From Terriglobales bacterium (GTDB taxonomy: Bacteria; Acidobacteriota; Terriglobia; Terriglobales; Acidobacteriaceae), in assembly GCA_035691485.1 (NCBI GenBank), contig DASSIZ010000033.1, positions 48,037-112,036 of the forward strand: 64,000 bases of DNA, written 5' to 3'. A program made the position numbers and the translations under genes. Under the pieces are notes generated by a model. The model was not told where the DNA came from. It worked only from the letters and a program-made list of their open reading frames with translations, and did no database searches. Of the stretch, positions 44,978-53,739 are shown in pieces. Positions within the stretch are counted from its first letter, which is position 1; the number at the start of each line of letters is the position of its first letter.

Positions 44978-45592
44978 ATGAACAAGTGGAAGGCAATGGT
45001 GGCAGGTCTTGCATTGAGTATAGGGATGAGCGGAATCGCGCTGGCCCAGGATCGGGATCACGATCGCGACCATGATCGTGACGACCAGAAACAGTACCAC
45101 CGCGACCGGGACCACGATCGCAACCGCGACCGGGATCACGACCGGGACCGCGATCACGACCGGGATCGTTACCGCAACGACGGTTACTATAACGGCAACA
45201 ACGGCTACTACCGCGGCAATAACGGGTATTACGGCAATCGCGGGCAGTACGGATATTACGGCAACGGCAACAACGGTTATTACGGCGACCGCGGGCAGTA
45301 TGGATACTACGGCAACCGCGGGTACGGATACTACGGCGGCAACCAAGCCAGCCAGATCGGCTATCAGGATGGCATCAACGACGGGCGCAACGACCGGATG
45401 AGCGGTCATAGCTTCCGTCCGACGTCTGACCACAACTACCGGAGCGCGACCAGAGGTTACAACGGAGCCTACGGCAGCAAGGGCGCGTACCAGCAGGCAT
45501 ATCGTCAGGCGTACGAACAGGGCTACCAGGCAGGTTACGGACAAGGCTCATACGGTTACGGCAACGGGCAGTATCGCCGTTGGCCATGGTAA
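44978..45592 (+). CDS. Exported Asp/Arg/His and Gly/Tyr repeat protein
   Basis: A 204-residue protein. Signal peptide 1-22 (ending GIALAQ), then an extreme DRDHDR-type repeat (residues about 23-62) alternating acidic, basic and His residues, then YYGNRGQYGYYGN-type repeats (residues about 63-120). The C-terminal part is more complex (YQDGINDGRNDRMSGHSF, then AYQQAYRQAYEQGYQAGYG) and is seen in other acidobacterial exported proteins (from memory). The ATG at 44978 has CGGAGG six bases upstream. Metal binding or desiccation/surface roles are possible but unproven. A strong terminator follows. Confidence 0.72.
   Translation: MNKWKAMVAGLALSIGMSGIALAQDRDHDRDHDRDDQKQYHRDRDHDRNRDRDHDRDRDHDRDRYRNDGYYNGNNGYYRGNNGYYGNRGQYGYYGNGNNGYYGDRGQYGYYGNRGYGYYGGNQASQIGYQDGINDGRNDRMSGHSFRPTSDHNYRSATRGYNGAYGSKGAYQQAYRQAYEQGYQAGYGQGSYGYGNGQYRRWPW
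45049..45174 (+). repeat. Degenerate tandem repeat coding for DRDHDR units
   Basis: Hexa- to dodecameric units such as GACCGGGATCACGACCGGGA recur across this stretch in the reading frame of the exported repeat protein. Such arrays can expand or contract by slippage, so length may vary among strains. Confidence 0.75.
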
Positions 45593-45617
45593 GCGACCGG
45601 GATTTCTGAAAATTGTG

Positions 45618-45645
45618 ATGGGCCGCCAAGTGCGGCCCATTTTTC
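45618..45645 (+). terminator. Intrinsic terminator after the repeat-rich gene
   Basis: A perfect 9-bp stem ATGGGCCGC / GCGGCCCAT with a five-base loop followed by TTTTC. Rho-independent terminator. Confidence 0.88.
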
Positions 45646-45714
45646 GTCTACGCTCTTCCTTGTTCTTGCGACCCTCTCGCGCCGCAATGCCACTAGCCAC
45701 TGAGCACCGCCCAC

Positions 45715-45723
45715 TGTTATATT
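45715..45723 (+). promoter_or_regulatory. Extended -10 promoter of mlaE
   Basis: TGtTATATT matches an extended -10 element. Transcription would begin near 45730, only about six bases before the ATG at 45736, after which the visible GAGG (45726-45729) would be at or outside the 5' end. Confidence 0.45.
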
Positions 45724-45735
45724 CCGAGGCTCCGC

Positions 45736-46518
45736 ATGGAATTGATCTCGCCCATCGACGCGGCCAAACAGAGCGTGCTGCGGGTCCAGGAATACACGGA
45801 GCTGGCGTGGCGCGCAGTGGCCAACATCTTTGCGCACCCGCGCTATCTTTCCGACACCCTGCAGCAGGCTGACAGTATCGGCGTCGGCTCGGTGCCGGTG
45901 GTGGTGCTGACCGGCTTGTTTACTGGGATTGTGCTTGGGCTGCAGAGCGCGAATTCCCTGGCGCGGTTTGGCGCGCTCTCGCTGACGGGACAACTGGTAT
46001 CGCTCTCCATGGTGCGCGAACTGGGACCGGTGCTGACCGGCTTGATGGTGGCAGGCCGAAATGCCTCGGGCATGGCCAGCGAACTGGGTTCGATGAAGGT
46101 AACCGAGCAGATTGACGCCATGCGCGCGTTGGGCACCGATCCGACCAAGAAGCTGGTAACGCCGCGGGTGATCGCGTCGGTGTTCATGTTGTTTTTCTTG
46201 ACCATCATTTCCGACCTGGTCGGCTTGTGCGGCGGATTCCTGATCGCTTACTTCATTCTCGGACTGGACAGCTACCAGTACTGGAATTCGGCGTACCAGT
46301 CGCTGGTGTACGCAGACGTGTTCATGGGTCTGACCAAGCCGCTGCTGTTCGGCTTCATCCTCTCGACCGTGGGCTGCTATTACGGAATCTCGGCGCACGG
46401 CGGCACCCAAGGCGTCGGTCGCGCCACGACGCAGGCAGTGGTGGCCGCCTCCGTGGTGATCCTGATGATGGACGCCGTCTACACCCGCCTGCTGCTCATC
46501 ATTTTCGGCATGCACTGA
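45736..46518 (+). CDS. mlaE: MlaE-type lipid ABC transporter permease
   Basis: Inner-membrane permease of the Mla phospholipid-trafficking system, 260 residues with about five to six membrane segments. The family core is LVSLSMVRELGPVLTGLMVAGR followed by ASELGSMKVTEQIDAMRALG, the conserved coupling region contacting MlaF, and PRVIASVFMLFFLT. It overlaps mlaF by one base (TGATG). No mlaD gene follows within this cluster, so the MCE partner must be elsewhere in the genome. Confidence 0.93.
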   Translation: MELISPIDAAKQSVLRVQEYTELAWRAVANIFAHPRYLSDTLQQADSIGVGSVPVVVLTGLFTGIVLGLQSANSLARFGALSLTGQLVSLSMVRELGPVLTGLMVAGRNASGMASELGSMKVTEQIDAMRALGTDPTKKLVTPRVIASVFMLFFLTIISDLVGLCGGFLIAYFILGLDSYQYWNSAYQSLVYADVFMGLTKPLLFGFILSTVGCYYGISAHGGTQGVGRATTQAVVAASVVILMMDAVYTRLLLIIFGMH

Positions 46519-47345
46519 TGGCTCCTATACCCGCCCAGCCCGCGAACGGCCAGGAAAAAGAGCGCATCATCGTCTTCGAGGACGTGGCAATCGCCTTCGA
46601 TGAGAATGTGGTGCTCGACGGCGTTTCGTTCGAGCTTTTTCACGGCGAAACCAAGATGCTGCTCGGGGTTGCCGGATCCGGCAAGAGCACAATCCTGAAA
46701 CTGGCGATGGGATTGTTGAAACCGGACCGCGGGCGCATCCATGTGCTGGGGGAAAACGTCACCGAGATGAAAGAAGAAGACCTGTTCGCGCTGCGGCGGC
46801 GGATCGGGATGGTATTCCAGGAGAGCGCGCTCTTCGATTCTTTCACGGTGCGGGAAAACGTCGCCTACCGGCTGATCGAGGAGCACGTCCCCCCGGAAGA
46901 GACCGAGCGGCGGGTGCGCGAGGCGCTTCGATTCGTCGAATTGGAACACACCCTGGATCTTTTTCCGGCCGAGCTTTCCGGCGGCATGCGGCGCCGGGTG
47001 GCAATTGCGCGTGCCATCGTAACCCAGCCCGAGGTGCTGCTCTACGATTCCCCCACCGGCGGGCTGGACCCGGTAACTTCCACCACCATCATCGAGCTGA
47101 TCGTGAAACAGCGCGACGTCTACCACACCAGCGCGCTTCTGGTCACACACCGCATGCAGGACGCCTACACCATGGCCACCCACTACTTCGACACCCAGGC
47201 AAACAGGATGCGGCCGCTCGGGCCGAACAAGGTAAACCTGGAATCGACGTTCCTCCTCCTGCGTGACGGCAAAGTCATATTCGACGGTACAACACTGGAA
47301 TTGGCAGCTTCCCGCGATGAGTACATCCGGGAATACATTTCGTAG
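46518..47345 (+). CDS. mlaF: MlaF-type lipid ABC transporter ATP-binding protein
   Basis: ATPase of the Mla system, 275 residues. The Walker A is LGVAGSGKSTILKLAMG, the signature ELSGGMRRRVAIARAI, and the Walker B LLYDSPTGGLDPVTST. The C-terminal extension after VTHRMQDAYTMATHYF is typical. The start overlaps the mlaE stop by one base, so the pair is translationally coupled. Together they would use ATP to move phospholipids between the membranes, keeping outer-membrane asymmetry. Confidence 0.93.
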   Translation: MAPIPAQPANGQEKERIIVFEDVAIAFDENVVLDGVSFELFHGETKMLLGVAGSGKSTILKLAMGLLKPDRGRIHVLGENVTEMKEEDLFALRRRIGMVFQESALFDSFTVRENVAYRLIEEHVPPEETERRVREALRFVELEHTLDLFPAELSGGMRRRVAIARAIVTQPEVLLYDSPTGGLDPVTSTTIIELIVKQRDVYHTSALLVTHRMQDAYTMATHYFDTQANRMRPLGPNKVNLESTFLLLRDGKVIFDGTTLELAASRDEYIREYIS

Positions 47346-47370
47346 GGGAGAAACGGGGGAGGCGAGAACT

Positions 47371-47799
47371 CTAAAAACTTTCCTTGTGGGAAGGGCTGCC
47401 ACCGCCCGGAATGAACGATGTGGCCGCCGTCTCCGGGTTGATCAGGTTGGCATGATCGGGGCCCAATCCCAGCTTAATCAGGGCGCGTGAATCGGGAATC
47501 ACCTTGGTTTGCCAGCCATTCTTGGACTGGAAGTTCTGCATGGCTTCCTTGGAGCGCTGGTCCCAGATGCCGGTCGGCTGACCGTCAAGGTATTTCTCGC
47601 GAATCAACGCCGCCTGGATCTCCCTGACCCGCGACGGATTCATGGCCTGCTGGCCGCGTTTGCGCGAGAAACGATGTACCTTGCCCGATTTCGCCGAAGC
47701 TGTGTCCTTCTTCGACTTGTGCGTCTTCGCGTAGCCCATACCCGTCAGAAGCAACAGGCACAGTGCAGTACTGAGAAGACGATATCGGTAGGTCTTCAA
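47371..47799 (-). CDS. Exported peptidoglycan-binding domain protein
   Basis: A 142-residue protein from a TTG at 47799 (GAGGTGA six bases upstream) that begins a signal peptide (LKTYRYRLLSTALCLLLLTG, ending GYA). A Lys/Ser-rich linker leads to a peptidoglycan-binding-like domain (VREIQAALIREKYLDGQPTG, then WDQRSKEAMQNFQSKNGW), as in PG_binding_1 proteins. The end is short. Convergent with mlaF. Probably anchors to the cell wall; no catalytic domain. Confidence 0.75.
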   Translation of the reverse strand: MKTYRYRLLSTALCLLLLTGMGYAKTHKSKKDTASAKSGKVHRFSRKRGQQAMNPSRVREIQAALIREKYLDGQPTGIWDQRSKEAMQNFQSKNGWQTKVIPDSRALIKLGLGPDHANLINPETAATSFIPGGGSPSHKESF

Positions 47800-48120
47800 A
47801 CCATCACCTCTAGAATTTCGGCCGAAGCCGGAATTGTAATGGGCGTAGTCAGCGCCATTCAAGCACAAACCGCCAGCCACTGCCCACGGCACTGACGGTC
47901 ATGTACTTGGAAGCCTTGAAGCAGCACGTAAGCTGCCTGATTGTAAGTAGATGAATCAAAAAAGTTTGCCAAACTGGCCCCGGCGATTTGCACCAGAGTT
48001 GGTGGACTTACGCCCGGCGCCGTCTCGGTGTCATTCGCCGGCGGAACCAGTAATTCGCCTTAGGCGCTCTCGGGCAATTTGCGGTCAATAGGACCTGAAT
48101 TTTCACATCCCCTTGGGTAG

Positions 48121-48162
48121 CGACGGAATTCTTGCCGTCGAGGTCGGCGGAATGAATTCCGC
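48121..48162. repeat. Twin GGAATTC hairpins (intergenic repeat)
   Basis: Two adjacent short palindromes: CGACGG aattcttg CCGTCG (48121-48140) and GCGGAA tgaa TTCCGC (48147-48162). They share the word CGGAAT and sit back to back. Likely a small REP-type repeat; only one copy is in this window. Confidence 0.55.
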
Positions 48163-48182
48163 TAAACCTACGCTTCAGAAGA

Positions 48183-48206
48183 AAGGGCAGCCCATTGGCT
48201 GCCCTT
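48183..48206. terminator. Terminator after degP
   Basis: A 10-bp perfect stem AAGGGCAGCC / GGCTGCCCTT with a four-base loop. On the minus strand it continues TTTCTTC, suitable as the degP terminator. Confidence 0.78.
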
Positions 48207-48232
48207 GTGCTCCTTCACAGTTTATTACTGGT

Positions 48233-49828
48233 TTAAGGCAAAGTTCCGCCCAGGAAAATCGTTCCCTGGTTGCGTCCCCGGCCCTGGCGGACGAGGAAAA
48301 CCACATCCTGTCCGCTCTTGAGAGCGTTGGTGACGTTGCGGAAGTCGTCTTCGCTGTTGACAGGTTGCTTGTTAACTTCCAGGATCACGTCGCCGCGGCT
48401 GAGCCCAGCATCGTCGGCAAAGGACCCCGGCTTGACGTCGCTGACGATGACGCCCTTACCCGGTGGAATCGAGAGCCGCTCGGCGATTTCGCGGCTGACG
48501 TTCTGCACCGACAGCCCAAGTTTGCTGGGAGTCGGCGGGGCCTCTTCATTGCCCTCCTCGCCTTCTTCCCCACCCAACCGGCTGGCGAACAACTTGGCGC
48601 GGTTGGCGATGGTCACGTTGGCTGTGCCTTCTTTGCCATTGCGCACGTATCCAATCTTCGCGTTTGAGCCCGGCCTGCGGCTGGAGATGTCGCCCACCAG
48701 TTCATCGCCGTTCTTCACTGGCCTTCCGTCCACCGAGACAATGGTATCGCCGACCTTCAATCCCGCCTTGTCGGCCGGACTGCCGGAAACAACGTTGGCA
48801 ATGGTGACGCCGGACTTGACGCCGTAGACACGGGCAACAGCAGGATTGGCCTCGGCCGCAAACTCGACACCAATGGAGCCGCGGGTGACCCGGTGCTCCG
48901 GCCCAATCAGTTGGTTGTAGACCTGAGCAACGGTATTTGAGGGCAGCGCGAACCCGACGCCCTCGTAGCCTTCTCCTCCGGTGATGATGGCGGTGTTGAT
49001 CCCGATCACCTGCCCGTCCATATTGACCAGGGGGCCGCCGGAGTTACCGGGATTGATGGCCGCGTCGGTCTGGATGAAGGACTGGAATTGCCGGCCCGGA
49101 ACGATGTTTCGTCCGATGTAAGAGACAATGCCGGCGGTAACGGTCGCGTTCAGCCCGAAGGGGCTGCCGATGGCCAACACCCAGTCCCCGACCTGCATGC
49201 CATCGGAATTGCCGATCTTGGCGTAGGGGAGCGTCTTCGGCACATCCACCTTGATGACGGCAAGGTCGGTTTCCGAGTCGCTGCCGATCACCTTTGCATC
49301 GTGGCCGGGCGCACCCTGCGGGTCGTCCTGGAACTTCACCCGAATGCGGTCCGCCTTCTCGATCACATGGCGGTTGGTGACGATGTAGCCCTTGGGATCA
49401 ACAATCACCCCCGATCCCAGGGAGCGCTGGCGGATGGGACCGCCCGGGCCCTGGCCCTGCCCGAAGAAACGATCGAAAAAGTCCTGGAAGGGATTGTCTT
49501 CATCGCCGCCGGGACCTTGCGGCGTGTTGGGAGCCGGCATCCGCCGGCGATGCGGATTTTGCACCGTCGACTCGGTATTGATATTCACCACCGCCGGCTC
49601 CAACTGTTTTGCGATCTGGGTGAACTGGTTGGAGATCATCTTGGGGGACGGGACGGTCAGCGGCGTGGCGTCAGATGCGGCAGCATTGCTCTTTTCCTGC
49701 CCCTTCACGCCGTACGAGATGATGGTTCCGATCAGGATGCCCACCGCCAGGGTGAACAGCACCGCGAACGTTGATGCCCATCGATGCGACTTCAATCGCT
49801 GCCAAAAAGCGCTGGCGCGCAGAATCAT
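48233..49828 (-). CDS. degP: DegP/HtrA-type periplasmic serine protease
   Basis: A 531-residue protease/chaperone of the Do (HtrA) family. An N-terminal membrane anchor or signal (about 17-40) precedes the trypsin-like domain with a complete triad: His154 (VTNRHVIEKAD), Asp188 (DSETDLAVIKV) and Ser263 (NPGNSGGPLV). Two PDZ domains follow (about 310-405 and 430-525; AGLKVGDTIVSVDGRPVKNG and AGLSRGDVILEVNKQPVNS). An acidic linker (GGEEGEEGNEEAP) joins the PDZs. GGAGG lies 13 bases before the ATG. It degrades or holds misfolded envelope proteins. The divergent neighbour is a Ser/Thr kinase gene. Confidence 0.94.
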   Translation of the reverse strand: MILRASAFWQRLKSHRWASTFAVLFTLAVGILIGTIISYGVKGQEKSNAAASDATPLTVPSPKMISNQFTQIAKQLEPAVVNINTESTVQNPHRRRMPAPNTPQGPGGDEDNPFQDFFDRFFGQGQGPGGPIRQRSLGSGVIVDPKGYIVTNRHVIEKADRIRVKFQDDPQGAPGHDAKVIGSDSETDLAVIKVDVPKTLPYAKIGNSDGMQVGDWVLAIGSPFGLNATVTAGIVSYIGRNIVPGRQFQSFIQTDAAINPGNSGGPLVNMDGQVIGINTAIITGGEGYEGVGFALPSNTVAQVYNQLIGPEHRVTRGSIGVEFAAEANPAVARVYGVKSGVTIANVVSGSPADKAGLKVGDTIVSVDGRPVKNGDELVGDISSRRPGSNAKIGYVRNGKEGTANVTIANRAKLFASRLGGEEGEEGNEEAPPTPSKLGLSVQNVSREIAERLSIPPGKGVIVSDVKPGSFADDAGLSRGDVILEVNKQPVNSEDDFRNVTNALKSGQDVVFLVRQGRGRNQGTIFLGGTLP

Positions 49829-50163
49829 ATCTTCTTAATTCCTCCGGCTCTCGAACTCATTCGATACACGAGAGGGAAACTTATTGCAAGTGACGGTGGA
49901 TGAGTTCAAGGTTACGCCCGATTAGCTCGACACCTGCTTAGACGCGCTCTTAATAAATTCGTTGCTACAAATTCGGTGAACCGGTCGAATTTGGTCACGA
50001 AATTTGCTTCTCTCGGGCGAGCTGGGATGGCTGCCGCAGCCCGCACGTGCCCTTGACCCCCGCGCCAGATGACCTCATAATCCTGCTCTCTTCGGGATGG
50101 TAATCGTATCGCCGAAGCGACCTTCTTTCAATTCCGCTTCACCGTCTCATCCAGGAGTCGAGC
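49829..50163. other. Divergent promoter region between degP and the Ser/Thr kinase gene
   Basis: About 335 bases, A/T-richer than the surroundings in its left half. It contains CGAATTTGGTCACGAAATTTG, an imperfect palindrome at about 49989-50009, which could bind a regulator. No open frame or RNA gene is seen. Confidence 0.45.
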
Positions 50164-51831
50164 ATGGCCAGCGACACCCCGCAACGGCTTGGCGATTATG
50201 AAATCCTGAGAGTTCTCGGCGCCGGAGGCATGGGCCGGGTCTACCAGGTGCGCAACGTCATCACCGACCGCATTGAGGCGATGAAGGTCCTGCTGCCGGA
50301 AATCAGCGGGCAGGAAGAGGTGGCAGCGCGGTTTCTGCGCGAGATCAAGGTGCTGGCGGCGCTCAATCACCCGCACATCGCCAGGCTTCATACCGCGCTC
50401 ACCATCGACAATCAGCTGGTCATGATCATGGAATACGTCTTAGGCCAGCCGATCTCGGCATTGCTCGCCAACGGCCCCATCCCCGTACCGGAGGCGCTCA
50501 CCTACATTGACCAGGTGCTGGACGCCCTGAGCTACGCGCACCAGCAGCACGTGATCCACCGCGACATCAAGCCGGCCAACATGATGGTCACGCTGGATGG
50601 GATGGTCAAGCTGATGGATTTCGGCATTGCGCGCTCGGAGAACGAACCCACCCTGCTGACCGCGCCCGGCTCGACGCTGGGCTCCATGAATTACATGTCG
50701 CCGGAGCAGGTGAAAGGAGAGCGCACGGACGAGCGGTCCGATCTCTATTCACTCGGCATTTCTCTTTACGAGATGGTCACCGGTGAGCGCCCGTTTCATG
50801 GCGACAGCAGTTTTTCATTGATGGCAGCGCACATCAACCAAACGCCGACCCCGCCGGTTGAACTGCGACCGGACCTGCCGGAAGGTCTGAACAGCATCAT
50901 CCTGACGTCGATTGCGAAGGTGCCGGAACAGCGCTTCCAGTCCGCCGATGCATTCCGCAACGCGGTGCGCATTGTGCTGCGCGACGTGCAGGAATCCAAG
51001 ACGGTGATGCAGGGATCGCAGGACGCGACCTCTGTAAGCTCGCGTACCCCTCTCCCGGCCATCCGCACCGCGCCGATCACCAGGCCGAGAACAGCGCCGT
51101 CGACCCCGGTGCCGGCCGCAGCAACGTCGGCCGCGGCTCCAACCGCGCCGACCACAAAAGTCACTCCTGCGCCGCTGCCCGCCACGCCGGCGGCCGCAGC
51201 GCCGGCTGGGTATGCGCCGGCGCCGTCGTCGAGCAATCGCGGGCTGTTTATCAGCCTGGGTGCGGTGGTCGTGCTGGTCGCGCTGGTGTTGGCCGGACTC
51301 TACATCCCGAAAACCAGGAAAGCCTCGGCCGCGCCGGAAACGCCGGTAGCCATAAAGCAGCCGGCAGCGCCCCCAGCACAGCCGGCGTCACCACCCCCGC
51401 CGGAGGCGGCGCAGCCAGAAACAAAAGCGGCTGAAGCTCCACCGCCTGAGCCTGCCAAACCGGTGGCGAGCACCAGGAAGGCGATGGGCAAGACGGGCGC
51501 ACAACTGTCCGCCGCCGACACCCAAGCTGCGGCCGCCGCCGAAGCTGCCGCCAAAGCTCGCGCCGCCGAACTGGACGCAGTGGAGCACGAAATCGATCAG
51601 CTCACCGGGCGCGCCGCATCGGCCAACAGCAGCATTGAAAACCTGCAACGGCAGCAGGCGAGCATGGGGCTCGGGCTGCGAGGAGACATCGCGTCGAAAG
51701 CGGCGAGCATGAAACTGAACCTCGCCAAAGCCCAGGACGCGATCGGCCACAGCGACCTGGAACGCGCGAAACGATATTCGTCGATGGCGGCGTCCGACCT
51801 TGAGGCGTTGGAGAAATTTCTAGGCCGCTGA
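50164..51831 (+). CDS. Membrane-anchored Ser/Thr protein kinase (Hanks type)
   Basis: A 555-residue kinase. The cytosolic kinase domain (10-280) has the Gly loop LGAGGMGRVYQV, Lys in IEAMKVLLP, HRDIKPANMM (catalytic Asp), MDFGIARSE and the activation/APE region GSMNYMSPEQVKGE. A Pro/Ala/Thr-rich linker leads to one membrane helix (about 360-383, GLFISLGAVVVLVALVLAGLY). The extracytoplasmic part is Pro/Ala-rich, then a helical coiled-coil-like tail (TGRAASANSSIENLQRQQAS) without PASTA repeats. CAGGAG precedes the ATG. The cyclase-FHA gene starts 24 bases later, so the FHA domains may read this kinase's phosphorylation. Confidence 0.92.
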   Translation: MASDTPQRLGDYEILRVLGAGGMGRVYQVRNVITDRIEAMKVLLPEISGQEEVAARFLREIKVLAALNHPHIARLHTALTIDNQLVMIMEYVLGQPISALLANGPIPVPEALTYIDQVLDALSYAHQQHVIHRDIKPANMMVTLDGMVKLMDFGIARSENEPTLLTAPGSTLGSMNYMSPEQVKGERTDERSDLYSLGISLYEMVTGERPFHGDSSFSLMAAHINQTPTPPVELRPDLPEGLNSIILTSIAKVPEQRFQSADAFRNAVRIVLRDVQESKTVMQGSQDATSVSSRTPLPAIRTAPITRPRTAPSTPVPAAATSAAAPTAPTTKVTPAPLPATPAAAAPAGYAPAPSSSNRGLFISLGAVVVLVALVLAGLYIPKTRKASAAPETPVAIKQPAAPPAQPASPPPPEAAQPETKAAEAPPPEPAKPVASTRKAMGKTGAQLSAADTQAAAAAEAAAKARAAELDAVEHEIDQLTGRAASANSSIENLQRQQASMGLGLRGDIASKAASMKLNLAKAQDAIGHSDLERAKRYSSMAASDLEALEKFLGR

Positions 51832-51855
51832 GGTCTGAACGGAACCGGGATTGCA

Positions 51856-53160
51856 ATGAGTTCTAATGACGGCGTTACCCGCATCCTGAACCTCGACGCC
51901 CAACAACTGGACCGCGCCGCGGAACTGGAAAAACTCCGTCGCAACATCACCGTGCTGTTCACCGACATCAAGGGTTCCACCGCCTACTTCGAGAAGTTCG
52001 GCGATGCGGCGGGGTTGCTGATGGTGTTCCAGGTGAACGCGCTGCTTGCCAAGTGCGTCGAGGGCCACGGCGGTCGCGTCATCAAAACCATCGGCGACGC
52101 CATCATGGCCGCCTTCGATGACCCCGCCGAAGCGGTGGCCGCCGCCATCGAAATGCAGGAAGGAATCACCGCCGACAGCGCCGCCAAGCCGGAGGCGCAC
52201 CGCATCACCGTGCGCATCGGCATCAATCGAGGCATGGGCTTCGTTAAGTCGAACGACGTATTTGGCGATGTGGTGAACGTGGCATCGCGGGTGGAAGGGG
52301 CCGCCAGCCCGGAGCAAATCCTCATCTCCGACACGCTGCAACGGGCGCTGGGCGCAGCCAGCCGCTTCCGGGTGCGTCACGCCGGCAAGTTTTCGCTGAA
52401 GGGGAAAGCTGAGGCGAGCGATCTTTACGAAGTGATCTGGCGCGACGCCGCCCTGCCGCTTACTTCGCACAGCATGGTCGCCATGGTCTGTCCGCTCCAG
52501 GTCAAATACAGGCTGGCGCAGCTTCGCAACGACCTAAAGCTCGGCCGCGACTTCGAGATCACGTCGAAGCCGATAATGATCGGGCGCACCCAGGGTGAGT
52601 TCACCTTCCCCAACGACGAGTACATGCAGCCGGCGCACGCGCGCATGCTGGTCGACTCAGGGCAATTGTTCCTGGAACCAATGCCCGATGCCGATTGCTT
52701 CTTCAGCCTGGTCGGCACTTATCGTTTGCAGCAGGGAGACGTGATCAGCTTTGGCGCGCAGGTGCTCGAGTTCCAGGAAAACGAGGCGGCGCTCGCCGAA
52801 GCGGCACAGATCGGCAAAGGGCTGGGCGAACTCACCGCCATGCTGCATGGCGCCGTCGCCGAGTTCACCTCGCTCAATCCGGATGGAAGGCGCTACCCGA
52901 TTTATGACCAGCAGACCACCTGGGGCCGCACTAAGGCCACCTACACCTTTCCGACGGACACGGCCATGAGCCGGTCGCACGCGAAGGTGTACCACCGTGG
53001 GGAAGACTTTTTTCTCGAGGACCTGGGCTCGACCAACGGGACCTTTGTCATGGCCCGGGAAAAAACGCCGATTCCCAGCGGCGCCGTGCTCTCCATAGGA
53101 GGTCAGCGCTTGAAGGTGCTACGCGAAGAAGACTCGGCCAAAGCGGTACGTATCGGGTGA
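51856..53160 (+). CDS. Class III nucleotidyl cyclase with two C-terminal FHA domains
   Basis: A 434-residue soluble protein. The cyclase domain (about 30-190) has both metal aspartates: VLFTDIKGSTAYF (Asp38) and KTIGDAIMAAF, plus NDVFGDVVNVASRVEG with the Asn and Arg of the active centre. The purine-selecting positions are not resolved here, but cAMP is the common product. Two FHA domains follow (about 235-315 and 345-430). The second is canonical (GRTKATY, SRSHAKVYHRG, LGSTNGTFV); the first is degenerate (GRTQGEFTFPNDEYM, PAHARML) and lacks the usual SxxH/NG pair. Placed directly after a kinase gene, it could link Ser/Thr phosphorylation to second-messenger output. Confidence 0.9.
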   Translation: MSSNDGVTRILNLDAQQLDRAAELEKLRRNITVLFTDIKGSTAYFEKFGDAAGLLMVFQVNALLAKCVEGHGGRVIKTIGDAIMAAFDDPAEAVAAAIEMQEGITADSAAKPEAHRITVRIGINRGMGFVKSNDVFGDVVNVASRVEGAASPEQILISDTLQRALGAASRFRVRHAGKFSLKGKAEASDLYEVIWRDAALPLTSHSMVAMVCPLQVKYRLAQLRNDLKLGRDFEITSKPIMIGRTQGEFTFPNDEYMQPAHARMLVDSGQLFLEPMPDADCFFSLVGTYRLQQGDVISFGAQVLEFQENEAALAEAAQIGKGLGELTAMLHGAVAEFTSLNPDGRRYPIYDQQTTWGRTKATYTFPTDTAMSRSHAKVYHRGEDFFLEDLGSTNGTFVMAREKTPIPSGAVLSIGGQRLKVLREEDSAKAVRIG

Positions 53161-53243
53161 AGTATCCCACGAGACATCAGGTGGAGCACCATTCTGAGCT
53201 CGTGAAACGCGCCGATTCTGCCGAACAAATTCGCCAGCTATGA

Positions 53244-53567
53244 CTACGCCGCCTGTCCACGCCCCTGGGACGGGGTTATGTGCAGCACTGAATTCAACTT
53301 GGTGGCCTCCAGGGTCTGGCGAACCCGTTTTGACGGATTGATCAGCTCCAGCTTGCGATCGCCGTCCCTGGCCCAGCGCTCTAACGCCACCAGCGCTCCC
53401 AACCCACTGGCATCGATGGCAGTGACGCGGCGAAGATCAATCTGAATATGAGGGCAATCCTGCGACATCACCGCATCGACCAGGTCATCCCGCCCGTCAC
53501 CCTGAACGATCCGGCCTGAGCAGCGCACCACCGTAACATCAGAAGCAGCATCGATCTCGAACAGCAC
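53244..53567 (-). CDS. STAS-domain anti-sigma factor antagonist-like protein
   Basis: A 107-residue single STAS domain resembling SpoIIAA/RsbV. The phosphorylatable Ser lies in VTAIDASGLGALVAL (DASG). The GTG start has GGAGG six bases upstream. Partners (anti-sigma kinase, PP2C phosphatase, sigma factor) are not in the window. It lies 83 bases after the cyclase stop, but on the opposite strand. Confidence 0.86.
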   Translation of the reverse strand: MLFEIDAASDVTVVRCSGRIVQGDGRDDLVDAVMSQDCPHIQIDLRRVTAIDASGLGALVALERWARDGDRKLELINPSKRVRQTLEATKLNSVLHITPSQGRGQAA

Positions 53568-53739
53568 TCGGATCCTCCACTGATATACCTGAAGGTTCGC
53601 CCATGAACATGAATACGTGTTTACAGCGGCGGAGGTTTGCGAAATTCCCTCTTTTTGATTAGACGTACAGGGGATGGAAAAGTCTAAGAAACCTCGCGGG
53701 AGGAACCATAAGATTCACGGGACAGGTTGCGCAGAGGTG

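Larger units (their letters stand above)
47800..48232. other. Intergenic region between the PG-binding gene and degP
   Basis: About 430 bases with no credible open frame on either strand. It contains the hairpins at 48121-48162 and 48183-48206, listed separately. The rest shows no RNA gene or promoter I can support, apart from what must serve the PG-binding gene. Confidence 0.45.

Noticed and set aside
45049..45340. CRISPR-like array
   Set aside because: The repeats are in frame, degenerate, without unique spacers of constant length, and encode a secreted repeat protein. No cas genes are near.
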